From assembly GCF_016920785.2 (NCBI RefSeq), contig NW_024609857.1, positions 6,815,189-6,879,188 of the forward strand: DNA of 64,000 nucleotides. Direction: 5' to 3'. Within the stretch, counting starts at the first letter, position 1, and each line of letters starts with the position of its first letter. The notes below the pieces were generated by a model. The model saw only the letters and a program-made list of their open reading frames with translations. It was not told where the DNA came from and did no database searches. Position numbers and translations under genes: made by a program. Source of the DNA: Ixodes scapularis. Lineage: Eukaryota; Arthropoda; Arachnida; Ixodida; Ixodidae. This document shows, piece after piece, positions 44,023 through 53,322 of the stretch.

Positions 44023-45180
44023 TGCGACCGACTCCGAGCAATAAAAACATTCTGTTTATTCTCATGTCGTTGAACTCGTGGTGACGAGTATGAGTAGCAC
44101 TGTCATCTTTGGCGATGCCAAGGCTGAACCGATAGACTGCCGCAGAGCTATCACCCTCAGCTCTGCACTGTGAGGAATGGCACGATTTTGTTGAAGTGAT
44201 TGCGGCTCCAGAGAGGTGTCGTTGCTGTTGACATGTACCGCAAGCAGGATGACATACTAGAGAGCAGGAAAGAGAGCGTTGGGAAGCCGTGCATGGTAGT
44301 TGACGCCGAGGTCAGGAAATGAGGCAGCAGACGGGGGAAATCGACCCTGTCGTGCTTTCAGTCCGGCTCGATCAGTTTGGAGTGTACAGCCTCGGACTGA
44401 AAGGGGGATGCCGGCCGACTGCGGGGCCGATGCAACATCCCCTAAGATGAGGAACCGAACTGAGAGCGAATGCCTGACATGGCAATGATGAGGAGACCCT
44501 GGTCGGCTAGCAACATGCCTTGTGAACAGTGTGAAGGTGTCGATGAATATTCACTTGCCAAGCCGGTGGGGCAAGCAAGGTGGTCGCAGCCCATTGCTGG
44601 GAGATGCCGGTGCTAGATGCGACAGAGCAGAGGTGGTTGCGGAGGCGCTGCAGATGTGGAGGCTGAGAAAGTTGAATATGTGCCTACTGCATTTTCGTCC
44701 GAAAAGGCAGAGCCATTGCCGTGCCCTTGGCCACGAAGAACATTCCCCTGGATAGCAGGTGCTCGGAGTCAATCATCATGTCCAGGTCACCAATCTGTAG
44801 CACTTTCGATCTTGAGGATGGAAGAGACGGTGCAACAGACTCTGAGTTTAACTGTGAAAACATTCTCTTTATTCTCGTACCGTCAAGCTCGTTCCGACGA
44901 GTAGCTTGCTTTTATACACTGCAGTCATTAGCATTATAGTTGATCTAAGTATTTTGCAACACTATTAATACGGCAGATTGGGCGAGTTGGTACGGCATAA
45001 TTACGAACCAGCGCATAGGTAGACCAGTTACTCAAAATCCAAATACACAAAAATATACACTCGCACAGCGCTGATGTGAGTTTTTTGTGTTTGGATTTTT
45101 GGTAACTGTCTACCTGTGCGCTGGTTCGTATTATTGCAACACTGCCGTCTTTAGGCGGTGTGGAGGCTGAACCGATGGAC
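44023..45180. repeat. Pair of direct repeat segments
   Basis: 44023-44140 ('aacattctgtttattctc', 'ggctgaaccgatagac') is repeated at about 44829-45180 ('aacattctctttattctc', 'ggctgaaccgatggac'). The second copy is split by a hairpin insertion (44964-45133). The spacing of about 0.8 kb and 'tttattctc' blocks could be LTR-like; no retroviral-type genes lie between. Confidence 0.45.
44964..45133. mobile_element. Hairpin MITE with 10-bp flanking repeat
   Basis: 'ttgcaacact' flanks both sides (44954-44963 and 45134-45143). Inside, 'tacgaaccagcgcataggta' (45002 on) and 'tacctgtgcgctggttcgta' (to 45130) form arms of about 50 bp. It splits an otherwise repeated segment, which supports insertion. Confidence 0.6.
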
Positions 45181-45437
45181 CGCCAGAGGCCCATATCTGT
45201 ATCTGTTTCATATACTGAATGCCTTTTTGCACGGCTCTGTGTTTACTTTTGTCTTCCAGATTTTTACTGCTCACTTGTTTTTTTAATTTTATTTAGAGGA
45301 TACTACTGGCCATTGAAGGCCCAAGTAGGAGTGGGGTACAACATATGCATTCACACACCTACAACAACAAACAAATAACACGACATTAAGAGGTTTACAA
45401 CAACTAACCAGCAAATATACAGGATATATATATTTAA

Positions 45438-45460
45438 AAGGGGGGGGGGGGGGGGGGGGC
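45438..45460. repeat. Poly-G run
   Basis: An almost pure G tract preceded by 'atatatatttaaaa'. Simple sequence only. Confidence 0.8.
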
Positions 45461-45959
45461 GGCACAGCATGCATCAAGCAGCATGTAATTCAATCATTTG
45501 TAATAATAGATGTGAAATTTAAAACTCATATTTAAGATTGAACATTATCAAACAAATGTGAATTTAAGCTATAAATTTTATATAGACTGTTACTTTTTAT
45601 ACAATTTTGTCTAGATTTGTCAGGATACAATCTGCAAGTACGCATAAAGTAACTGGAAAGTTGAAAGAAGCAAATTAGAGATTGCAAAACCTACTTCTCA
45701 ATAGATATTTTTTTCCCAAAGTATTGATAGTGCAGCTGAAATAAGGCTCCTTTTTCAGTTTTTTTTATTTGAAACACCTTAAAAATACATTGTTTTCTAA
45801 GATTTTTTTTTATTATTATGCTTGGAAAATTAAGTTACCGATTGTGTTCAGTTTATTCTAAACTATTTATATGAAATTCCAGAGTGCTTTTGTGCATAAC
45901 AGTGGCTAGATAAGGTTTTTGTAATTTCTGATAAAACAAACTGACTAGTTTCTCTTTAG

Positions 45960-46103
45960 TGACCGTTTCGCCAAGGTGACAGCAGAACAAGTAACGGATC
46001 CCGACGTCAAACTGCAGGAATTTGAGATATATGTTTTCTTAGCGAATGCACGCCACTGTTGTGACATATTTGAATATCCTTATCGCTTGCTTGGGCTCAG
46101 CGG
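45960..46103 (+). CDS. Candidate orphan exon, family unknown
   Basis: Acceptor 'tagtttctctttag' and a possible donor 'agcgg|gtaatg' bound 144 bases with one fully open frame: DRFAKVTAEQVTDPDVKLQE, then FEIYVFLANARHCCDIFEYP. The first half reads like an ordinary soluble protein exon. I cannot assign a family and found no partner exons. The whole region may be a decayed gene. Confidence 0.25.
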
Positions 46104-46124
46104 GTAATGCAGGTCGGCACTAGC

Positions 46125-46370
46125 GTGAGTATAAAGGCTGAACTGCATAAAGCGATTTAGCGAGCGACGGCGACAGCGACGAGTCAGCGACGTATCACGA
46201 AGATTTCTTACTATCGCTCGTCGCGTCACTCGGTTTTTGGATTTCTAGAAAACATCGTTCCGCTTTCATGCGGCTTGCGTCGTCGCGCGAGTGACCGAGC
46301 GTCAGCGAAGCGGGTCGCCGTCGCTGTTCTCGTCGCTCGCAAAATCGTTTACATTCGGTTTATACTTCAC
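46125..46370. repeat. MITE with (GCGACG)-rich inverted ends
   Basis: Left 'gtgagtataaaggctgaac' and 'gcgagcgacggcgacagcg'; right, in inverse, 'gtcgccgtcgctgttctcg', 'tcgctcgcaaaatcg' and 'tatacttcac'. About 245 bp with arms of about 60 bp. Confidence 0.6.
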
Positions 46371-46860
46371 GCTGTCAATAATATCGACTCGAGCGCGCAT
46401 AATTTCATTTCCACGGGAGCGCGTGTAAATCAAACCCTATACCAAGACGGGGGCTGCAGCCAGCAGCTTTGAGAGCGTCATACAATGGATTATAGTTTGA
46501 CAGAAGCAAGCACACACTTCGCTAGCGCATTCCAGCCTTGAGCGCTCGAACTTCCGAAAACGAAACCAGATTTTGCTACATTTTGGCTAGCTCGAAACAT
46601 TTTTTTTTAAATATAGGGTGTCTTTTAGCTATAATCTAGACTAAGAGAAACGTGTACCTTCCCAAAATATATTTATTTCGCCGTACTATATAAGTAATAA
46701 TTGTGTAATATCGTTACGTTCATATAAAATACGGGGGGTGTCACCGGACCTTCGTCTGAAACAAAAAGTCTGCTATATATACCGAGCGGGTTTGTATTAC
46801 AATTGAGTAGGAGTGTCGGGTTCATTCTTTCTCCGGCGCTCGTCGAGTACGGACGTAGGA

Positions 46861-48048
46861 ATGGCTGTCTCCCACGGAGCTGCGACAACGGCCCCCTCGG
46901 GCCGCGGTGACTCGGTTATCGGCAATATGGCTGCCATTTCGGACTATCGTATTGTTTTGCCTTCGCTGCCTTCCGGAGAGGCGATGAAGCGTGCAGTGAT
47001 TCTGCACTGCGACATCGCCGGTCGACCCTACAAGATCGAGGACTTTCGGCAGCCGCTGAACAACGCCGGAGTCATCCAGGACGTGGGAACCATAGGTGCG
47101 TACCAAATGTCGCACGTGTGGCTCCTCAACATGCGGTCGGACGAGGCGAAAAAGAAGCTTCTCGAAGCCGGGCAGCTCATCATTAAGGAGAAGACGTGCC
47201 TTGTCATCGACCCCGTAAGGCACGAGCTTCGCGTGAAACTGCACTGGGTGTCTTTCGACGTTACCAGTGACGCCATACGCCGAGCTTTTGCGGAGTTTGG
47301 CGTCGTGAAGGAGGTGACCAGCGAAAAGTGGAGGGTCCCGGGCTTCGAGCACGCCGAGTCGACGACCCGTCTCGTCCGCTTGGTGCTGCGCGATGGTGTC
47401 ACGCTAGACCGCATCCCGCACCAGCTACGCCTCGGCGGCGGCAATGTTCTCGTGGTAGTCCCCGGCCGCCCGCCGATCTGTCTCAGATGCTACACCACGG
47501 GGCATATCCGGAAGGACTGCCGAGTCCCCAGGTGCAGCGAATGCCGTGCCTTCGGGCACGTGCAGGCCGATTGCACCCGGTCGTACGCCCGGGCAGTTGG
47601 AAAAGGCACCGACGGAAGAGACAACAACGAGCTCCTCATGGACGAGGAAGAAGCGGAACGTGCGGCGGCCTCGGAGGCCACAGAGGTCAAGGCCGAAGTT
47701 CCGAGAAAAGCCGTTGCTGTTGCTGTGGAAAGTCGCGAGCCCGAGGAGCTCCCGAAACGGGCGTCCTCCGCTTCGGCTGCCCAACAGGAGCCGGTGACCA
47801 AGGCCATCGTCAAGGTCGGGGACCCCGTTCCCGCACGAGGAGAGGACGGCCCTCCCTCGGAGAAGGACCAGATGGACTTTGACGTGGCGGCGGCAAAGCG
47901 TCGACATGACGAGGTCAGCGGCGCATCGCAGGAGCAGCAGCTCAGCCAGCTGGACAAGCAGTGGAAGACCGTCGGTGGGAGGGGGAAACGTGTCGCTAGC
48001 AAAGCCCGTTCGTCGTCGCTTACACGCGGTGACGGGCAGGCTACGTAA
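46861..48048 (+). CDS. LINE ORF1: RNA-binding protein with two CCHC zinc knuckles
   Basis: 395 aa. The open frame extends upstream to 46813, but that part is target duplication and lacks ATG, so the ATG at 46861 (purine at -3) is chosen. Residues about 115-195 (VKLHWVSFDVTSDAIRRAF, EFGVVKEVTSEKWRVPG) resemble the RRM-like fold of Tx1-type ORF1. Two knuckles follow: C207-L-R-C, H215, C220, and C225-S-E-C, H233, C238. The C-terminal third is acidic, Lys/Ala-rich and low complexity. Role: packaging the element RNA into RNP particles. GC-rich codon use contrasts with the A/T-richer ORF2. Confidence 0.93.
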   Translation: MAVSHGAATTAPSGRGDSVIGNMAAISDYRIVLPSLPSGEAMKRAVILHCDIAGRPYKIEDFRQPLNNAGVIQDVGTIGAYQMSHVWLLNMRSDEAKKKLLEAGQLIIKEKTCLVIDPVRHELRVKLHWVSFDVTSDAIRRAFAEFGVVKEVTSEKWRVPGFEHAESTTRLVRLVLRDGVTLDRIPHQLRLGGGNVLVVVPGRPPICLRCYTTGHIRKDCRVPRCSECRAFGHVQADCTRSYARAVGKGTDGRDNNELLMDEEEAERAAASEATEVKAEVPRKAVAVAVESREPEELPKRASSASAAQQEPVTKAIVKVGDPVPARGEDGPPSEKDQMDFDVAAAKRRHDEVSGASQEQQLSQLDKQWKTVGGRGKRVASKARSSSLTRGDGQAT

Positions 48049-48125
48049 CCGACAGCTGAATTGGAACGCTCGGCACGACGCTGGCTGATATGGGTAAGCG
48101 TCGTATGTCCACCCTCTACTAGTCG

Positions 48126-51100
48126 ATGGTGACGTTAGAAAGGCCATTGCGATTTGCGACCTTAAACGTACGTGGGCTCTCAGCGAGGCGGAGACAGAAC
48201 CAACTTTACCGCCTCGTGACGGAGCATGACCTGGACATTGTCGCCGTGCAGGAGACTAAAATAGAGAGCGTGGAGCAGACTGACATTATGGTAAGGCTCT
48301 TTACGGCGCGATACGACGTCTGTGTCAGCCATGCGGTGGGTACGTCGGCAGGGTGTTTTTTGCTTATACGTCATTGCTTAGGAGCTACAGTTCAGTCCGT
48401 GACTTCGTGCGCGTCGGGCCGTTTTGTAGTGTGTGATTTAAGTTTTTCTTCCTTCGAATGGCGTGTTATCTGTGTGTATGCCCCAACTAGAGTTGAAGAA
48501 AGGCGCATCTTTTTTGACGGCAATCGCCATTACTGCAACTGCGATCGGCTTCTTATTTTTCTGGGGGATTTTAATTGTGTTTGTTCTTCGGGCGACAAGA
48601 CCAGTTCCACTGCCTATAGTGATTCGAGCACCGCGAGTCTGAGTGCCATAGTTAATGAGTGTGGCCTCGACGACGTCGGTGAATGCCTCAGAAGCGGGCG
48701 GGAGGTGAAGTTTACCCATTTTCAAGGGTCGAGTCATGCCCGCTTGGATAGACTGTATGTTTCGTTGGAGCTGCTTCCTTTGTGTTGCGAGTACAGTGTA
48801 CGCGCGGTGTCTTTCAGCGATCATTGTCTGGTTTCTGCTTGCATTAATGGTCACAAGGAAAAGAAAAATTCGTTTAGCTGGGAGTTATGGAAATTCAACT
48901 CCAAGCTTTTGGAGGACGAAGTTTTTAGAGCCCAAGTGCAGGCTTCTTTGGATAAAGTAGAGAATGGGCAAAAAACGGAATATGGGACGAAATGGGAACT
49001 TTTTAAGCAGGAAATAAAGATAAAAGCACTAGAAAGAGCGAGCGCAATTCAAAATGAAGAGAAAAGAAACGAAACGTTGCTGCGATGCAGCTTGCAAACG
49101 CTGATTAGGGAAGATGGCAAAATGCCGGGTACATTCAGAGATGACATCTGTACTTTGAAGGCAAAGCTTGAACTTATAGACAGAGAGCGTTATCGCGGAG
49201 CTTTGGTTCGAGCGCGGGCTGGTAGGCTGATGGCTGGGGAGACGCCCACTAAGCGTGCCCTAGGCCTTGAAAAAAGGAACGCGCGCCGAAACGAGATAGT
49301 TGAAATAGAATATGGTGGGGTAGTTAGCAGGGAAGGGTCAGAGATAGAGCGTGCCTTTCATGACTATTACAGTACGCTGTTTGCTCATACCTCTGTTCAG
49401 ACAGAGTGTTTTAAAAATGAATTTTTGTCATGTATGCCCCGTCTTGACGACGGAACAAGGGAAGTATTGGAGGAACCCTTCACAGACGAGGAGGTTAAAA
49501 TAGCAATCGAGGCACTGAACCCGGGAAAGTCCCCGGGTCCTGACGGGCTAAGCGCCGCATTTTATAAGGCGTTTAAACATGAGATTTCGCCTATCTTAAC
49601 TAACGTTTTCAACGAATCATTTGAACTAAATGTCCTACCACCTACGTTTTTGTCGTCGCACACTGTGTTGATTCCCAAAACAGAAGACGAAATCAAACTA
49701 GGACAGGTCACAGCTTATCGCCCCATAAGTTTAACTAATATCGACTATAAAGTACTAATGAAAATTCTGGCCAGACGACTGCAATCGGTAATAACAGAAC
49801 TAGTTGGTCCCCACCAAACGTGCGGGATAAAGGGAAGAACTATTTTTACAAATATTCAAAAGGCTCGGAACGTGCTGGAGTGTAGTGATGTCATGAATAG
49901 GGGTGTAGCCATGCTACAAATTGACCTCGAAAAAGCTTTCGATCGGGTACCGCATGATCTTATGTTAACTGTTTTAGACCATGTAAATGTCGGTTCAGTT
50001 TTACGAGAAGGTGTGCGAATGGCGTACAGCGGTTGTACCACCAGTCTTATAGTAAATCGGTCGGTTGGAAAGCGCATCAAAGTAGAGCGTTCCGTACGCC
50101 AAGGATGTCCTCTTTCACCTCTCCTTTTTTGCATTTACATAGAATCGTTTTGCTTGAGCATCATTAGAAGCAACAGTATCCGCGGGTTTCATCTTTTTGC
50201 ATCTGAAGTACGTATTTTAGCTTACGCTGACGATATCGCTGTGTTTTGCACGAATCAAGAAAGCATAGTTGAAGTTGTGAACATAGTTAAACGTTTTTGT
50301 GCTGTTGGTGGAAGTGCTGTGAACTGGGATAAGTGTTTGGGTTTTTGGCATGGTCGCTGGTTTTCCACTCCCAGTGTGTTTCAAAATATAAGGTGGTCAA
50401 CAACTCCTGTGAACTATTTGGGCGTACCTCTGGAGAATTACAGCGACAGTGAGCCTTATTGGCGCAGGCGGGCGCTAGAACTGCGCGAGAGAGTGGAGGG
50501 CTGGAGAGGTTGGGAATTGTCTATTTTTGCCCGTGCCACAGTGTGCAATTTGTTTCTTGTTAGCAAACTGTGGTACGTGCTACAGGTATTGCATTGCTCC
50601 CGAGTTAATGTTCAAAAAATTCACCGCGTCTTTGCTGTTTTTATTTGGGGCTCGTCATTTGAACGGACGAGTCGTATGAACCTCTTTCGGCGCGTCCGCG
50701 ATGGTGGACTAGGATTGTCACATTTATTTTTGCGCCAAGTTGTGAATCGTTTTATTTACTTTCGGGATGTCAGTGACCCGTTTCTACGAACAGTCTACCA
50801 GGTGAGACTGTGCAGACATATGCCTGAGTTTATCGTTTCCTCGGCATGGGTGCCAGGCGGCATCCACGGATATCTCAAGGAAGTTGTCTTTTCAAGTAAA
50901 TTTTTGGCAGCCAGGTTTTCTTTTGAGTATTTGAGCCAAGTATCCAGAAAAACGTTGTATAGAGATCTATGTGGCGTTTTCTTTCCCGTACCTTTGTATA
51001 GAAGCTTGTATTGTGCGGGCCCGGGACAGGATGTCTTAAAGCGCGTTAAGAGAATGCTCGTCCCGCCTGGTGTTAAGTCATTCTTTTTCAAATTACACAC

Positions 51101-51527
51101 CGGCACCTTAACTGTAAAGACATGGATGAAAGAAAAGGGACTATTCGTCCCGTGGGGCGACCACTGTTTTTTGTGTAAAAAGCCCGAGACAATCGAGCAT
51201 GTATTCCTGGAGTGCTGGGATGGCGTCTTCTTCTGGGATGTCCTCCAACGCACCCTGAAGAAGGATTTTCCGTTAGACATGCAGGGAATTAGATACCTTC
51301 CAGTTGAAAACGAGGACGGCGTGCCCTTTGATATGATTATGTTACTGGGCCTGCATAGTATTTGGCGGTCTCGGATGGCTACGCGCCATGCCGATATCGA
51401 CGCGCGTGAGGCTCGGGAATATTTCGGCGAGAGTCTTGCCTTGATTGTAGAAGTACACAAGGCACAGAGCTGCGTGCCAGATTGGATTCAATGTGTGGAA
51501 ACCGTTAGGCATTTGAAATCATTTTAA
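48126..51527 (+). CDS. LINE ORF2: APE endonuclease-reverse transcriptase
   Basis: 1133 aa, one open frame from ATG to TAA. The N-terminal endonuclease shows FATLNVRGL, VAVQETKIES, RVICVYAPTR, FLGDFNCV (Asp and Asn near 148-150), ARLDRLYVS and SFSDHCLVS, which are the catalytic Asn, Glu, Asp and His positions of the APE family. The RT (about 480-760) shows LIPKTEDE, AYRPISLTNIDYKVLMKILA, QIDLEKAFDRVPH, VRQGCPLSPLLF and the active-site YADD at 700-703, then NYLGVPLENY. Near residue 1014, CFLCKKPETIEHVFLECW is the zf-RVT-like zinc motif. It nicks target DNA and copies element RNA there (target-primed reverse transcription). All catalytic residues appear intact. Confidence 0.95.
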   Translation: MVTLERPLRFATLNVRGLSARRRQNQLYRLVTEHDLDIVAVQETKIESVEQTDIMVRLFTARYDVCVSHAVGTSAGCFLLIRHCLGATVQSVTSCASGRFVVCDLSFSSFEWRVICVYAPTRVEERRIFFDGNRHYCNCDRLLIFLGDFNCVCSSGDKTSSTAYSDSSTASLSAIVNECGLDDVGECLRSGREVKFTHFQGSSHARLDRLYVSLELLPLCCEYSVRAVSFSDHCLVSACINGHKEKKNSFSWELWKFNSKLLEDEVFRAQVQASLDKVENGQKTEYGTKWELFKQEIKIKALERASAIQNEEKRNETLLRCSLQTLIREDGKMPGTFRDDICTLKAKLELIDRERYRGALVRARAGRLMAGETPTKRALGLEKRNARRNEIVEIEYGGVVSREGSEIERAFHDYYSTLFAHTSVQTECFKNEFLSCMPRLDDGTREVLEEPFTDEEVKIAIEALNPGKSPGPDGLSAAFYKAFKHEISPILTNVFNESFELNVLPPTFLSSHTVLIPKTEDEIKLGQVTAYRPISLTNIDYKVLMKILARRLQSVITELVGPHQTCGIKGRTIFTNIQKARNVLECSDVMNRGVAMLQIDLEKAFDRVPHDLMLTVLDHVNVGSVLREGVRMAYSGCTTSLIVNRSVGKRIKVERSVRQGCPLSPLLFCIYIESFCLSIIRSNSIRGFHLFASEVRILAYADDIAVFCTNQESIVEVVNIVKRFCAVGGSAVNWDKCLGFWHGRWFSTPSVFQNIRWSTTPVNYLGVPLENYSDSEPYWRRRALELRERVEGWRGWELSIFARATVCNLFLVSKLWYVLQVLHCSRVNVQKIHRVFAVFIWGSSFERTSRMNLFRRVRDGGLGLSHLFLRQVVNRFIYFRDVSDPFLRTVYQVRLCRHMPEFIVSSAWVPGGIHGYLKEVVFSSKFLAARFSFEYLSQVSRKTLYRDLCGVFFPVPLYRSLYCAGPGQDVLKRVKRMLVPPGVKSFFFKLHTGTLTVKTWMKEKGLFVPWGDHCFLCKKPETIEHVFLECWDGVFFWDVLQRTLKKDFPLDMQGIRYLPVENEDGVPFDMIMLLGLHSIWRSRMATRHADIDAREAREYFGESLALIVEVHKAQSCVPDWIQCVETVRHLKSF

Positions 51528-51669
51528 TTTATTCTACTAGCCCAAAGGCCGGCTGGTAGAAAGTAACACTGTCATTTCTGCTGTTTTACTACCTCAGACA
51601 TGTACACAGTGAGTGACTTGTAAAAACGGCAATAAAGAAAAAAAAAAAAAAAAAAAGGAGTGTCGGGTT

Positions 51670-52841
51670 GTTAGTGCCTCTGTTCGTTGTTTGTGTATGT
51701 AGATGCTTGTATGTTGATCTTGTGGTATGTGCTGTGATGTATGTGTTGGTATGCTGCCGTCCGGGTTCGAGCGTGTCACTCCCACAAATGCCAAAATGTC
51801 CTTTATTTTTGTAGTTTTCCGCATACTCACTAGGTGGCGCGAGCAGCCGCCCAATTTTATTTTAGCTTTGTAATGTACGTAGTGCATTTATGTGTAAGGA
51901 ACCACACCACATGGCTACAGTCTAGTAGAAAAGTAACCGCGTGTTTAAATGGCGCATAGCGCCGGCGTTCAGTTCGTCTTCGTTCGCTGGCCGTTTCGGT
52001 AGCCGATTCGTACCCGGAAAGCCGCAAAATTTGCGTACACACGAGATATGAGTGGATACGTCGAAACGTCGCGTACAACTTTGCTCGCGGTAAAGAGGTG
52101 AGCGGGACGTCGGTAACGCCGGTCGGGTAGGGTCGGGTCGGTGTCGGAGCTATTCGTCGTCGCTCGCGGCAAACGGGCTTTTTTAATAAAGTTCATGTAT
52201 GTGGTCGCGAAAAGATAACTGCTGTGGAAATTACCCGGCGTCGGTGACAATGCAACCGGCTTGAGGCCTCGGCGATCGGCTGAACCGCCACGCGAACGAG
52301 ACCTGCTCGATGGGGAAGCACGCTGCTGGATGCAGTCGATGGTCGCTCCCACTGTCGCGTAATCGCCGTAATGGATACGGCGTCGGCGCTTGGGGGTGAA
52401 TGCTTGCGGTAGTTCAGCACGTATGGACGATTACGAACGAACACGTGCAAACTACGCTTTCGCTGCGGCGAAAAGCCGTGTAAAGCGCTGGGCCTCGCTC
52501 GTAGAACCCGTCTTGCGTCAAACGGCCGCCATTGTAAAAAAACACCCCTAGACGTGTGATCGCAGAACGAAGTACACGTTCAAAGATGTTCATTTTACAC
52601 GAGACCTCGGGTGCAAACGAAATACACCGAGCCTCGCGTGTAAAACGAACACCATTTGGGGAGTCCGCCCTGGGACAACGGTTTACACGTCCAGGGGTGT
52701 ACTTTTTCGCTGTGTGTGCAGAGAGGACGGCACGTGACAACGGAAAAGAGAGTGAGCGCATGCACTCAAGCCGGCCAGTTCTCGATCGGCGGTTTTCGGG
52801 CAGAAAGAAAACGAATTTCAAGCCCCAAATTGTGTTCTGGG
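51670..52841. other. GC-rich, CpG-rich stretch; possible promoter/first-exon region
   Basis: 51950-52450 is rich in CpG. No conserved domain in either strand's frames. A candidate first exon is at 52048-52097. The last ~85 bases before 52834 may belong to the Penelope-like element. Confidence 0.35.
52048..52097 (+). CDS. Candidate first coding exon (possibly of the downstream DXO-like gene)
   Basis: 'acgagatATGAGTGGATACG' opens a frame of 16 codons (MSGYVETSRTTLLAVK) that ends at a good donor 'aagag|gtgagc'. It lies in the CpG-rich stretch, as expected of a promoter-proximal exon, on the same strand as the DXO exons 8 kb downstream. The link to DXO is inference only; no intermediate exon is visible. 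Confidence 0.2.
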
Positions 52842-53314
52842 TAGGGGTGTCGCGAACCGGCCGCGGTTCGAGGTCGATCAGGTTCGACTTTTTCGAACTT
52901 TTAGTGGAAAGTTCGTCGAACCTTGTATTGAGGTTCGACTCGTGTGCGCATGTGCGACAGGCTGGCCAGTTGGCTTCGGATTGGATGGTAATGGCTAAGA
53001 GATGAATTAAGTGCAGCGCTAATCCGCTATTTCACTCAATACAGTACTAAAATTTAAGTTATTAACTTCTTCAGTGAATAGAATTAGTTTCTTTCAATTG
53101 CAGCTGTTCACAAAATAAAATAACTCTTTGCATAAAAAAAAAAAAATTGTCCAAACCTAGGCATGCTTGTATCAAGGTCTGGCCACACTGTCCACAAAGT
53201 CGAACCGTTCGAATCTGGTGAAAAGTTCGAAGGTTCGTCGAACCGGTTCGACCCAGTCGAACCCCCAAAGTTCGACCAAAAAATCTGGTTCGACAAAAGT
53301 TCGCGACACCCCTA
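52842..53314. mobile_element. hAT-type MITE with perfect 8-bp target duplication
   Basis: Perfect 16-bp inverted ends 'taggggtgtcgcgaac' / 'gttcgcgacaccccta', flanked by 'gttctggg' at 52834-52841 and 53315-53322. Subterminal regions are packed with TTCGA-type motifs ('ggttcgac', 'tttttcgaac', 'ccggttcgac'), as expected for hAT transposase binding sites. 473 bp, no ORF. It sits at the 5' side of the Penelope-like coding region. Confidence 0.88.
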
Positions 53315-53322
53315 GTTCTGGG

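Larger units (their letters stand above)
46823..51656 (+). mobile_element. Full-length non-LTR retrotransposon (Tx1/L1-like LINE)
   Basis: 4834-bp element flanked by a perfect 13-bp duplication, 'ggagtgtcgggtt', at 46810-46822 and 51657-51669. Structure: 38-bp 5' UTR, ORF1 (46861-48048), 77-bp spacer, ORF2 (48126-51527), about 110-bp 3' UTR with AATAAA (51631) and a poly-A tail (51638-51656). Both ORFs are intact. ORF1 with an RNA-binding fold plus two CCHC knuckles, and ORF2 with an APE endonuclease, RT and a C-terminal CCHC-like motif, match the Tx1 group of the L1 superfamily. The clade call is by motif memory. Perfect flanks and intact frames indicate a recent insertion. Confidence 0.95.

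Noticed and set aside
46813..46860. N-terminal extension of LINE ORF1
   Set aside because: The extension has no ATG and its first bases belong to the 13-bp target duplication, so it is host sequence plus 5' UTR.
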